A stretch of DNA of 64,000 bases from Microvirga lenta (lineage in GTDB: Bacteria; Pseudomonadota; Alphaproteobacteria; Rhizobiales; Beijerinckiaceae), in assembly GCF_020532555.1 (NCBI RefSeq), contig NZ_JAJBBR010000010.1:62001-126000 (forward strand). Direction: 5' to 3'. The position numbers and the translations under genes are program-made. This document shows, in pieces, positions 19,102-26,957 of this stretch. The number at the start of each line of letters is the position of its first letter. Position 1 is the stretch's first letter. The notes under the pieces are model-generated. The model made no database searches. It was given only the letters and a program-made list of their open reading frames with translations, and was not told the origin of the DNA.

Positions 19102-19473
19102 ATGCTTCTAACAGCATCCGAAGGCCGGCACTGGCGTTATGAAGTGTGTGAGCATGCGGACGGGTATCTCGTTCAAATGCGCGATCTGGCAACAGGTGAC
19201 CTGGACGAGGAGTTTTCCACGATCTTCCGTACCCTTCCCGTGGCTTTCGCCTATGCGGAAATGTCCGCCGCCTACGAGAGGTACGCTGCCTCGGAGCTCG
19301 AACTGGCCGACGAATCCCAGCCTGACGACGAACAGATCGAGGTCGACGTCGAGACGACGGAGCGTCATTTCATCGATCTGAGCGACCGCCTGCAGGATGT
19401 GGGCATCAACGGGGTCGTCGTTCAGGCATGGGAGCGCGAGCGCCAGCGCGGCCCGGCCCGTCTCCTGCACTAG
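19102..19473 (+). CDS. hypothetical protein
   Basis: 123 residues from ATG 19102, with GGAGG at 19092-19096. The product is acidic (SELELADESQPDDEQIEVDV) and begins MLLTASEGRHWRYEVCEHAD. No signal peptide or membrane helix is seen. Strong coding bias and a good ribosome-binding site make it a real gene, but I recognise no family. Confidence 0.65.
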   Translation: MLLTASEGRHWRYEVCEHADGYLVQMRDLATGDLDEEFSTIFRTLPVAFAYAEMSAAYERYAASELELADESQPDDEQIEVDVETTERHFIDLSDRLQDVGINGVVVQAWERERQRGPARLLH

Positions 19474-19620
19474 CTCTTTCCGGAGCGGCCTCGCAGCCAT
19501 CGCGCCCTTGCCTTGGGATCCCCGGCCGCTCCCGATTTTCCATAATCTTCGTACCTTGGTCATGAGGCGCATTTACAAGCGCCTCGTCCCCGCCCACATG
19601 TGGAAGCGGGGAGCACGATC

Positions 19621-20334
19621 ATGATGCTGCTTTACGGGATCGCTGTCGCCGGGCTTCTGTGGTGGCTAGCGAAGGTTTTCGTTCGATCCGACACGGCCGC
19701 CGTCGCCAAGGCGCTCAAGGTGGCCGCCGGCGTCGCGGCTCTGGGCGCCGCGGTCGTGCTCGGCTTGCGGGGGCGGATCGATATGGCCCTTCTGCTCGGA
19801 GGCTTCGGGGCCTGGGCTCTGGGCTGGAGCGTCCTGAGCCTGCCGGGACCCTGGCAGCGGATGAAGGGCGGCTCCGGCGGCCGCTTCTCCCGCATCCGCT
19901 CCGCGATGATCGAGATGGAAATCGACCATTCCACCGGGATGATGGATGGCTCGGTTCTGGCCGGGACCTTCGCCGGACGGCAGTTTTCCAGTCTCGACCA
20001 GTCCGCTTTCCAGCGCCTCCACGAGGAGTGCAGCGCCCTCGATCCCGAGGGCGTCGCCCTCCTAGAGGCTTATTTTGATCGCCGGTTTGCCGGATGGCGT
20101 GAATACGCTCAAGGAGATCGCGACACGCGGACGCGCACTCATGCGCATGCGGGCGTAATGTCGAAAGAGGAAGCCTACCAGATCCTGGGGCTTCAGCCTG
20201 GCGCGAGCGTCGACCAGGTCCAGAAAGCGTATCGGACGCTGATGAAGAAACTCCATCCCGACCATGGGGGGACGGCTTATCTCGCGGCCCGGGTAAACCA
20301 GGCCAGGGAAACTCTGTTGAGCCGACATCGCTGA
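19621..20334 (+). CDS. membrane-anchored J-domain protein
   Basis: Predicted DnaK co-chaperone anchored in the inner membrane. The 237 residues begin MMLLYGIAVAGLLWWLAKVF and have two or three N-terminal membrane helices (residues 1-20, 33-50 and 55-75). A linker precedes a C-terminal J domain (residues 180-237) with an intact HPD motif at 212-214 (KLHPDHGG). The arrangement recalls the TIM14/Pam18 type. GGGGAG upstream supports the ATG at 19621. Confidence 0.85.
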   Translation: MMLLYGIAVAGLLWWLAKVFVRSDTAAVAKALKVAAGVAALGAAVVLGLRGRIDMALLLGGFGAWALGWSVLSLPGPWQRMKGGSGGRFSRIRSAMIEMEIDHSTGMMDGSVLAGTFAGRQFSSLDQSAFQRLHEECSALDPEGVALLEAYFDRRFAGWREYAQGDRDTRTRTHAHAGVMSKEEAYQILGLQPGASVDQVQKAYRTLMKKLHPDHGGTAYLAARVNQARETLLSRHR

Positions 20335-20403
20335 TACTCCACGCGCGATCCGGTGAGGGGGAAGAGCGACGGCGCAATACGCGCGCCGTCACCAGTCTTT
20401 GGG

Positions 20404-21978
20404 TCAGCCTCGGGAGGCGAAGCAGGCGAAGCCGCTCTTCTTCAGGGTCTTGCAGGCGCGCTCGGCGGCTGCGGATTCGTCGAAACCGGAGAAGCGGGCG
20501 CGATAGAGTGTGCTGCCGTCCTTCGTGATCTTCTCGGTGAAGGGGGCCGCCTTGGCGAGGAGCTTGCCGGAGCGCGAGCGGGCCGCGTCGAGCATGGCCT
20601 TGGCCTTTTCCTCATCATCGGTTGCGCCGAGCTGGATCACCCAGCCGCTCACAGCCGGACGAGCAGCGGGCTTCTGGGCCTCGACCTTGGGCGCTTCGAC
20701 CTTGATCGCGGCCGTTTTGACGGGGGCAGGGGCAGGAGCCGAGGCGGGCACGCGGTCTTCCACTTTCGCCGAGACCTTCGGCTGCGGAGCGGCCGACGCA
20801 ACCGGCGTCGTCTCGTTCGGGAGGGCAGCATAGGCCTGCGTATTCTGCGGCACCGGATCCGGACCCTTCTGCCAGCGGATGGCCGGGCCGGAGGACGGGG
20901 TCGTGGTGGAGCTGGCGCCTGCCGCCGAGGCGACGACCGGCCGCAGGGAGCTCAGGTCGAGCGGCTTGCGCTCGGGAGCCGGCTGAGGCACCGGCGCTTC
21001 GGGGGTTGCCGCAGCCACCCTCACAGGGGCGGCAGGGGCGACCGGAGCAGGAGCGGGGGCTGCGGCCACGGTGGTCGAATGGGTCCCTTCGACGACGGGA
21101 GGCGTCATCCGGGCGCCCGCATAGGCACGCGGCAGGTGACTGTCGATCAGCGCGGCCATCTGCTGGTCGCGCGAGGCGCCGGAGCGCCCGCCGAGCACCA
21201 CCGCGACGACGCTGCGGGTATCGGTGTTGACGGAGGTCAGCAGGTTGAAGCCGGAAAGGCGGGTATAGCCCGTCTTGATGCCGTCCACGCCCTCGACCTT
21301 CCCCAGAAGCCGGTTATGGCCCCGGATATTTCGCTGGCCGTACTGGAACGAGCGGGTCTGGAAATAGGCGAAATACTTCGGAAAGCGGTCCTGAACGGCA
21401 CGCCCCAGGATCGCCAGGTCGCGAGCCGTCGTGATGTTGGGCGGGTCGTGCGGCAGGCCGTGCGGATTGTAGAAGGCGGTGGAGTTCATGCCCAGCTCAC
21501 GCGCCTTGCGTGTCATCATCTGGGCGAAGGCGTCCTCCGAGCCGGCAATGTTTTCGGCGACCACCACGGAAACGTCGTTGGCCGAGAGGGTCACCATGGC
21601 CTTGATGGCGTCCTCGACCTCGATGGTCGAACCCGGCTTCAGGCCGAGCTTGGTCGGGGCCTGGCCGGCGGCATAGGCGGAAACCGTGAGAGGCGTATCC
21701 AGGCGCATCCGGCCGCGCTCGAGCTGCTCGAACAGCAGGTAGAGCGACATGACCTTGGTGATCGAGGCCGGAATCCGGGGCTCGTCCGCGTTCGTGCCCT
21801 GGAGAACCTTGCCGGTCTTCGCGTCGACGACGATGGAGGCATAAGGGGGATTGTAGCCGCCGCCGCTCTTCGCCTTGCGGCGGGCGGCGTCAGCGGGGGA
21901 GGTAAGGGCAATGGCAATGGACGTAGCAATTCCGACAATGGCCAAAGTCCTTCGACGTCCGACCCAAACTGAACTCAT
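20404..21978 (-). CDS. D-alanyl-D-alanine carboxypeptidase (PBP5/6 family) with SPOR domain
   Basis: Periplasmic peptidoglycan-trimming enzyme of the SxxK family, 524 residues. A signal peptide (MSSVWVGRRRTLAIVGIATS) ends near ADAARRK. The catalytic motifs are S72-I-T-K75, S132-A-N134 and K235-T-G237. A long Ala/Pro/Val-rich linker (about residues 300-440) leads to a C-terminal SPOR domain (VSGWVIQLGATDDEEKAKAM), which binds glycan stripped of stem peptides at the septum. The SPOR tail suggests a role at division sites. Convergent with the J-domain gene. Confidence 0.92.
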   Translation of the reverse strand: MSSVWVGRRRTLAIVGIATSIAIALTSPADAARRKAKSGGGYNPPYASIVVDAKTGKVLQGTNADEPRIPASITKVMSLYLLFEQLERGRMRLDTPLTVSAYAAGQAPTKLGLKPGSTIEVEDAIKAMVTLSANDVSVVVAENIAGSEDAFAQMMTRKARELGMNSTAFYNPHGLPHDPPNITTARDLAILGRAVQDRFPKYFAYFQTRSFQYGQRNIRGHNRLLGKVEGVDGIKTGYTRLSGFNLLTSVNTDTRSVVAVVLGGRSGASRDQQMAALIDSHLPRAYAGARMTPPVVEGTHSTTVAAAPAPAPVAPAAPVRVAAATPEAPVPQPAPERKPLDLSSLRPVVASAAGASSTTTPSSGPAIRWQKGPDPVPQNTQAYAALPNETTPVASAAPQPKVSAKVEDRVPASAPAPAPVKTAAIKVEAPKVEAQKPAARPAVSGWVIQLGATDDEEKAKAMLDAARSRSGKLLAKAAPFTEKITKDGSTLYRARFSGFDESAAAERACKTLKKSGFACFASRG

Positions 21979-22120
21979 CCTGAAAAAATCCCTGTTTCGT
22001 TTGGTCTTAGGCCTTTCGCCAGCCGCCCCTTGGTGGAGATCGTTGCCGGCGCGACACAGTCTTCGACGGTAAGAGGTTGCGGTTACGAGCGCGTTAACGG
22101 CGGGACCCTTGTGACTGATT

Positions 22121-22172
22121 CATTGTGCAATGCACAATGAAGTTGACATTTTTTGTGCAGTGCACATATTAT
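22121..22172 (+). promoter_or_regulatory. phasin promoter with two TGTGCA-N-TGCACA operators
   Basis: A sigma70-type promoter is visible: TTGACA at 22143-22148 and TATTAT at 22167-22172 with an 18-bp spacer. TGTGCA-G-TGCACA (22154-22166) fills the spacer. A longer copy, CATTGTGCA-A-TGCACAATG (22121-22139), lies upstream. The dyad centres (22130 and 22160) are exactly 30 bp apart, about three helical turns. TGC/GCA-rich dyads are the kind of site bound by the PHB-responsive repressor PhaR, so PhaR control is inferred. Confidence 0.7.
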
Positions 22173-22231
22173 GCTTTATCGTTTGCTGGGCAGTATTATG
22201 CCAGCGAAAGTATCAAAAGCCGAGGTTCATC

Positions 22232-22561
22232 ATGATTAACTCGTTCGAACAAATCCAGAAGTTCGGTCAGGGCAACCTGGACGCCGCCATGAAGGCCTTC
22301 GGTGCCTTCTCGACCAATGCCCAGGCCATCGCCACCGAGTCTGCCGAATTCGCCCGGAAATCGTTCGAGCACAACACCTCGACGATGGAAAAGCTTATCG
22401 GCGTGCGGACGCTGGACAAGGCAATCGAGATTCAGACCGATTATGTCAAGGGCGCCTACGACAGCCTCGTCAGCCAGTCGACGAAGATGGGCGCTCTCTA
22501 TTCCGCCCTCGCGACCGAGGCGCTGAAGCCCTTCGAAGGCATTCTGAACAAGAAGGCCTAA
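22232..22561 (+). CDS. phasin family protein
   Basis: Small amphipathic protein that coats polyhydroxyalkanoate granules. The 109 residues begin MINSFEQIQKFGQGNLDAAM and are almost wholly helical with heptad-like spacing (EFARKSFEHNTSTMEKLIGV, ALYSALATEALKPFEGILNK). GAGG lies upstream of ATG 22232; the frame is open further upstream but runs through the promoter. No pha synthesis genes are nearby. The paired operators suggest control by PHA status. Confidence 0.88.
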   Translation: MINSFEQIQKFGQGNLDAAMKAFGAFSTNAQAIATESAEFARKSFEHNTSTMEKLIGVRTLDKAIEIQTDYVKGAYDSLVSQSTKMGALYSALATEALKPFEGILNKKA

Positions 22562-22586
22562 GGCCGGACGCACACGCGTAAAACGG

Positions 22587-22615
22587 AACGCCCGGCCGTC
22601 GAGGCCGGGCGTTTT
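22587..22615 (+). terminator. rho-independent terminator of the phasin gene
   Basis: AACGCCCGGCC pairs perfectly with GGCCGGGCGTT around a five-base loop and runs into TTT. It starts 25 bases after the phasin stop. Confidence 0.85.
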
Positions 22616-22816
22616 GCGTTTGGGGCGGCCCTTTGCCGCCGCCGCTTCCTGCGGAAAAGGTGTTCAACATGTCGCTCTTTAAGGCAGGCCTGCGACCTCC
22701 CATCTGGTTGATCTAGCGAACCGAAGAGAGCGACTATACATTTGGTGGTGCGTCGCGGTCGGCTGGAAGCGCAGGTCGCGGACCACATGCCAATAAAGAG
22801 GGTCGGTCGAAACATC

Positions 22817-23209
22817 ATGCGGCGTTTAGCTCAGGGCCAATTAGCCCGATCGGAGCAGGTTCTCGCATCCGGCGCCGGGTCGCAGCCCCCCGGCGGAGGG
22901 GACGAGGGCGGTCGCTCGAACACGGCAATCATCACAAAAGCCAAGCCCAGGACGAAACGGCCGAACCTGTACCGCGTTCTCCTTCTGAACGACGATTACA
23001 CCCCCATGGAGTTCGTGGTGCATGTCCTGGAGCGTTTCTTCAACAAGAACCGAGAAGACGCCACTCGGATCATGCTGCATGTGCACCAGAACGGCGTCGG
23101 AGAATGTGGAGTTTTTACCTACGAAGTCGCGGAGACGAAGGTGACCCAGGTGATGGACTTCGCCCGGAAGCACCAACATCCCCTTCAGTGCGTTATGGAA
23201 AAGAATTAG
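22817..23209 (+). CDS. clpS: ClpS adaptor of the ClpAP protease
   Basis: Adaptor that delivers N-degron substrates to ClpA. The conserved core is intact: [32 protein letters not shown] and the C-terminal [10 protein letters not shown]. The ATG at 22817 gives 130 residues with a flexible N-terminal arm. An ATG at 22787 and a TTG at 22742 are also in frame, and none has an ideal ribosome-binding site, so the N-terminus is uncertain. clpA follows 30 bases downstream. Confidence 0.9.
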   Translation: MRRLAQGQLARSEQVLASGAGSQPPGGGDEGGRSNTAIITKAKPRTKRPNLYRVLLLNDDYTPMEFVVHVLERFFNKNREDATRIMLHVHQNGVGECGVFTYEVAETKVTQVMDFARKHQHPLQCVMEKN

Positions 23210-23239
23210 CCGAGACACCGTCTCACAAAGGATAAGCCG

Positions 23240-25699
23240 TTGCCGAGCTTTTCTCGCAGTCTAGAACAAGCCCTTCACCGAGCTCTCGCTCTCGCCGGCG
23301 AGCGCCGTCACGAATACGCGACCTTGGAGCACCTGCTGCTGGCGCTGATCGACGATCAGGATGCGGCGGCGGTCATGCGGGCCTGCAACGTCGATCTCGA
23401 CGTCCTGCGCCGCAACCTGGTCGAGTACGTGGACAGCGAGCTGGCGAACCTGGTCGCCGATGGACGGCAGGATTCCAAACCGACCGCGGGCTTCCAGCGC
23501 GTCATCCAGCGCGCGGTCATCCATGTCCAGTCCTCCGGCCGGGACGAGGTGACGGGCGCCAACGTGCTCGTCGCGATCTTCGCCGAGCGGGAGAGCCACG
23601 CGGCTTATTTCCTGCAGGAGCAGGACATGACCCGCTACGACGCGGTCAACTACATCAGCCACGGCATCGCCAAGCGTCCGGGCCTCTCCGAGGGTCGCAC
23701 GCCGCGCGGGACCGAGGAGGAGTCGAACGAGCGCCCCACCCCGGACGAGTCCGATGCCCGCCCGAAGAAGAAGGGCGACGCGCTCGAGGCCTACTGCGTC
23801 AACCTCAACAAGAAGGCGAGGGACGGGAAGATCGATCCGCTCATCGGCCGTGAAGGCGAGGTGCAGCGCACGATCCAGGTCCTGTGCCGCCGCCAGAAGA
23901 ACAACCCCCTTCTCGTCGGCGATCCCGGCGTCGGCAAGACCGCCATCGCGGAAGGTCTCGCCCGCAAGATCATCCGCGGCGAGGTGCCGGAGGTCCTGAA
24001 GGACGCCACGGTCTTCGCCCTCGACATGGGCACCCTGCTGGCCGGCACCCGCTATCGCGGCGATTTCGAAGAGCGCCTGAAGCAGGTGATGAAGGAGATC
24101 GAGGGTCACCCGAACGCGATCATGTTCATCGACGAGATCCACACGGTGATCGGCGCCGGCGCCACGTCCGGCGGCGCGATGGACGCCTCGAACCTTCTCA
24201 AGCCTGCCCTGGCTCAGGGCACCCTGCGCTGCATCGGCTCCACGACCTACAAGGAGTACCGCCAGTACTTCGAGAAGGACCGGGCCCTCGTGCGCCGGTT
24301 CCAGAAGATCGACGTGAACGAGCCGTCCGTGCCGGATGCCATCGAGATCGTGAAGGGCCTCAAGCCCTATTTCGAGGAGTTCCACAAACTCCGCTACACC
24401 AACGAGGCCGTGAAGGCCGCGGTGGAGCTCTCGGCCCGCTACATTAACGACCGCAAGCTGCCGGACAAGGCCATCGACGTGATCGACGAGACCGGCGCCT
24501 CGCAGATGCTGCTGCCGGAGAACCGCCGCAAGAAGACCATCGGCCTGAAGGAGATCGAGGCCACCATCGCCACGATGGCCCGCATCCCGCCCAAGACCGT
24601 GTCGAAGGACGATGCCGAGGTTCTGGCCCACCTGCAGGACACCCTGAAGCGGGTCGTCTACGGCCAGGACAAGGCCATCGAGGCGCTGACCTCGGCGATC
24701 AAGCTCGCCCGGGCCGGCCTGCGCGATCCGGAGAAGCCCATCGGCTCCTACCTGTTCGCGGGTCCGACCGGTGTCGGCAAGACCGAGGTCGCCCGGCAGC
24801 TCGCCACGTCGCTCGGCGTCGAGCTCCTGCGCTTCGACATGTCGGAGTACATGGAGCGCCACACGGTCAGCCGCCTCATCGGCGCGCCTCCCGGCTATGT
24901 GGGCTTCGACCAGGGCGGTCTGCTGACCGACGGCATCGACCAGCACCCGCACTGCGTGCTGCTCCTCGACGAGATCGAGAAGGCGCACCCGGATCTGTTC
25001 AACATCCTGCTCCAGGTCATGGACCACGGGAAGCTGACGGATCACAACGGCAAGCAGGTCGACTTCCGGAACGTGATCATCATCATGACCACGAATGCCG
25101 GCGCCGCGGACATGGCCCGTCCGGCCTATGGCTTCACCCGCACCAAGCGTGAAGGTGACGATACGGAAGCGGTCAACCGGCTGTTCACGCCGGAATTCCG
25201 CAACCGCCTCGATGCCATCATCTCGTTCGGCCACCTGCCGAAGGAAGTGGTGCAGAAAGTCGTCGATAAGTTCGTGATGCAGCTCGAAGCCCAGCTGGCC
25301 GACCGCAACGTCACGATCGAGCTCACGGACGAAGCCCGCGACTGGCTGGTCGAGCATGGTTACGACGAGGCCATGGGCGCTCGCCCGATGGGCCGTCTGA
25401 TCCAGATGATGATCAAGACGCCCCTGGCCGACGACATCCTGTTCGGTCGCCTGAAGGACGGCGGCGCCGTGCGCGTGGTGGTCAAGGCGGACGAGATCGG
25501 CCTCCAGACCCTCGGGTTCGAGTATCCCGAAGGGCCGGTGAAGCCGAAGCCGGAGACGGATGTCACAAAGGCGAAAAAAAAGCCTCGCGCTAAGTCCGGC
25601 GGTTCGAAGACGAAAAAGTCCGTGAAACCGAAAGGGCCCGGTGGTAATGGGGGCGGAGGTATCCGCACCGTTCCGAAGGTTCCGCTGGTTAGAGCATGA
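23240..25699 (+). CDS. clpA: ATP-dependent Clp protease ATP-binding subunit ClpA
   Basis: AAA+ unfoldase that feeds ClpP. The 819 residues start at TTG 23240 (AAAGGA 5' of it). The N-domain (SRSLEQALHRALALAGERRH) is followed by two AAA modules with Walker A GDPGVGKT (about residue 228) and GPTGVGKT (about residue 508), and Walker B MFIDEIHT and LLLDEIEK. The ClpP-docking loop is not obvious in my reading. A tail of about 45 residues rich in Lys, Pro and Gly (KAKKKPRAKSGGSKTKKSVK) extends beyond the usual end. The stop overlaps the next gene. Confidence 0.96.
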   Translation: MPSFSRSLEQALHRALALAGERRHEYATLEHLLLALIDDQDAAAVMRACNVDLDVLRRNLVEYVDSELANLVADGRQDSKPTAGFQRVIQRAVIHVQSSGRDEVTGANVLVAIFAERESHAAYFLQEQDMTRYDAVNYISHGIAKRPGLSEGRTPRGTEEESNERPTPDESDARPKKKGDALEAYCVNLNKKARDGKIDPLIGREGEVQRTIQVLCRRQKNNPLLVGDPGVGKTAIAEGLARKIIRGEVPEVLKDATVFALDMGTLLAGTRYRGDFEERLKQVMKEIEGHPNAIMFIDEIHTVIGAGATSGGAMDASNLLKPALAQGTLRCIGSTTYKEYRQYFEKDRALVRRFQKIDVNEPSVPDAIEIVKGLKPYFEEFHKLRYTNEAVKAAVELSARYINDRKLPDKAIDVIDETGASQMLLPENRRKKTIGLKEIEATIATMARIPPKTVSKDDAEVLAHLQDTLKRVVYGQDKAIEALTSAIKLARAGLRDPEKPIGSYLFAGPTGVGKTEVARQLATSLGVELLRFDMSEYMERHTVSRLIGAPPGYVGFDQGGLLTDGIDQHPHCVLLLDEIEKAHPDLFNILLQVMDHGKLTDHNGKQVDFRNVIIIMTTNAGAADMARPAYGFTRTKREGDDTEAVNRLFTPEFRNRLDAIISFGHLPKEVVQKVVDKFVMQLEAQLADRNVTIELTDEARDWLVEHGYDEAMGARPMGRLIQMMIKTPLADDILFGRLKDGGAVRVVVKADEIGLQTLGFEYPEGPVKPKPETDVTKAKKKPRAKSGGSKTKKSVKPKGPGGNGGGGIRTVPKVPLVRA

Positions 25700-25950
25700 C
25701 GACTGAGCTTCACAAGGGCCCCTTGGAGCCCGCTTCGACAGTGGCCGCTCCGGCGACACGGCTGTCCTGGCGCCAAGAGCGCGAGATCCGTCGTCGCCGG
25801 CGCGTCTGGTTCGAGGAGATCCTTGGCTGGATCCTGGTTCCGGTCATCGTCGTCGGCAGCTATTGGCTGGTCGAGACCGTGTTGAATGCACTGGGCACTT
25901 CGGTGGATGCAATCATCGAGGGGCTCGGGGCCATCACGTCCAACCTGTAG
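25696..25950 (+). CDS. small membrane protein translationally coupled to clpA
   Basis: 84 residues, no family recognised. The ATG overlaps the clpA stop as ATGA, implying translational coupling. A basic stretch (RQEREIRRRRRVWFEEILGW) precedes one membrane helix (about residues 44-66), so the N-terminus is likely cytoplasmic. It is followed by a strong terminator, which makes it the last gene of a clpS-clpA unit. Confidence 0.7.
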   Translation: MTTELHKGPLEPASTVAAPATRLSWRQEREIRRRRRVWFEEILGWILVPVIVVGSYWLVETVLNALGTSVDAIIEGLGAITSNL

Positions 25951-25978
25951 GGCTCTCCGGTCCTCAAGAACCGAACCA

Positions 25979-26011
25979 GCCCCGCCTCCCGACAGAGGCG
26001 GGGCATTTTTT
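25979..26011 (+). terminator. rho-independent terminator after the clpSA unit
   Basis: GCCCCGCCTC pairs with GAGGCGGGGC around a six-base loop, followed by ATTTTTT. Confidence 0.9.
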
Positions 26012-26022
26012 GGCATAATAGT

Positions 26023-26075
26023 AAACCTATCGGTTGAATAATGATCGTGCGTATGTATATTAAACCGTATGGTTG
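26023..26075. promoter_or_regulatory. two AACC-N4-GGTT operators at the arsR-family gene
   Basis: AAACCTATCGGTTGAA (26023-26038) and AAACCGTATGGTTGAA (26062-26077) are near-identical dyads with centres 39 bp apart. The second contains the ATG of the regulator (26069). This is the pattern of an autorepressor. Binding by the encoded regulator is inferred. Confidence 0.65.
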
Positions 26076-26425
26076 AACAAAGCGCACAACTCGACGCCGT
26101 CTTCCAGGCTCTGGCCGATCCCACGAGGCGCGACATGCTTCGCCGTCTCGCCGGTGGCGAACGGAGCATCGGGGAGCTGGCGGCTCCGTTCAGGATGTCC
26201 TTTGCGGGAGCCTCCAAGCACGTCCGGGCCCTCGAAAGCGCCGGGCTGGTCCGCCGGACGGTGAGGGGGCGGACCCATGTCTGCAGCCTCGACCCGGCAC
26301 CGCTCGCAGCCGCGGATGAATGGCTGCGCTTCTACGAACGCTTCTGGACCGAACGACTCGACGCCCTGGAGCGCGAGCTCGGCCAGGTCGACACGTCCCA
26401 CGACGAAGGAGGGGAACATGAGTGA
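26069..26425 (+). CDS. ArsR-family transcriptional regulator
   Basis: 118-residue winged-helix repressor of the SmtB/ArsR fold. It begins MVEQSAQLDAVFQALADPTR, and the recognition helix is in FAGASKHVRALESAGLVRRT. The metal-binding ELCVCDL motif of classical ArsR is absent, so it belongs to the metal-independent subgroup usually paired with SRPBCC proteins. No Shine-Dalgarno is visible ahead of the ATG, which sits inside a dyad, so translation may be leaderless or the operator may act on the start site. Its end overlaps the SRPBCC gene by 8 bases. Confidence 0.9.
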   Translation: MVEQSAQLDAVFQALADPTRRDMLRRLAGGERSIGELAAPFRMSFAGASKHVRALESAGLVRRTVRGRTHVCSLDPAPLAAADEWLRFYERFWTERLDALERELGQVDTSHDEGGEHE

Positions 26426-26957
26426 TTACGGCATTGTCACCGCGGCCGACACGGTCCGGTTCGAACGTCTGCTGCCGGGCCCGATCGAGCGTGTCTGGGC
26501 CTTCCTGACGGAGTCGGACAAGCGGGCGAGGTGGCTCGCGTCCGGGCCGATGGAACTGCGCGTCGGCGGAGGGGTGGAACTCGTGTTCCGCAATTCGGAG
26601 CTGTCTTCCAGCCCGGAGGTGATCCCCGACAAGTACCGGAAGTATCAGGACGGGGCCGGCTTCACCGCCACTGTGACCCGGTGCGAGCCGCCGCGTCTCC
26701 TCAGCCACACCTGGGGTGGGAACAAGGGCGAGGAATCGGAGGTCACCTACGAGCTGACGCCTCAGGGCGACCGCGTGCGCCTGGTCCTGACCCATCGGCG
26801 CCTCGGCGGCAGGGCCGTCATGCTGAGCGTCTCCGGAGGCTGGCACACCCATCTCGACATCCTCGTCGCGCAGCTGGAGGATCGGACGCCTGGTCCGTTC
26901 TGGACGACCTTCGGGCGGCTGGAAACGGAATACGAGACACGCCTGCAGGCAGGCTGA
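26418..26957 (+). CDS. SRPBCC / AHSA1-type domain protein
   Basis: 179-residue START-like (SRPBCC) protein, beginning MSDYGIVTAADTVRFERLLP. Family features are PGPIERVWAFLTESDKRARW, MELRVGGGVELVF, and the C-terminal GGWHTHLDILVAQLEDR segment. Such proteins bind hydrophobic ligands, and their function here is unknown. AGGAGGGG precedes ATG 26418. Overlap with the ArsR-family gene implies coupled translation and shared regulation. Confidence 0.88.
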   Translation: MSDYGIVTAADTVRFERLLPGPIERVWAFLTESDKRARWLASGPMELRVGGGVELVFRNSELSSSPEVIPDKYRKYQDGAGFTATVTRCEPPRLLSHTWGGNKGEESEVTYELTPQGDRVRLVLTHRRLGGRAVMLSVSGGWHTHLDILVAQLEDRTPGPFWTTFGRLETEYETRLQAG

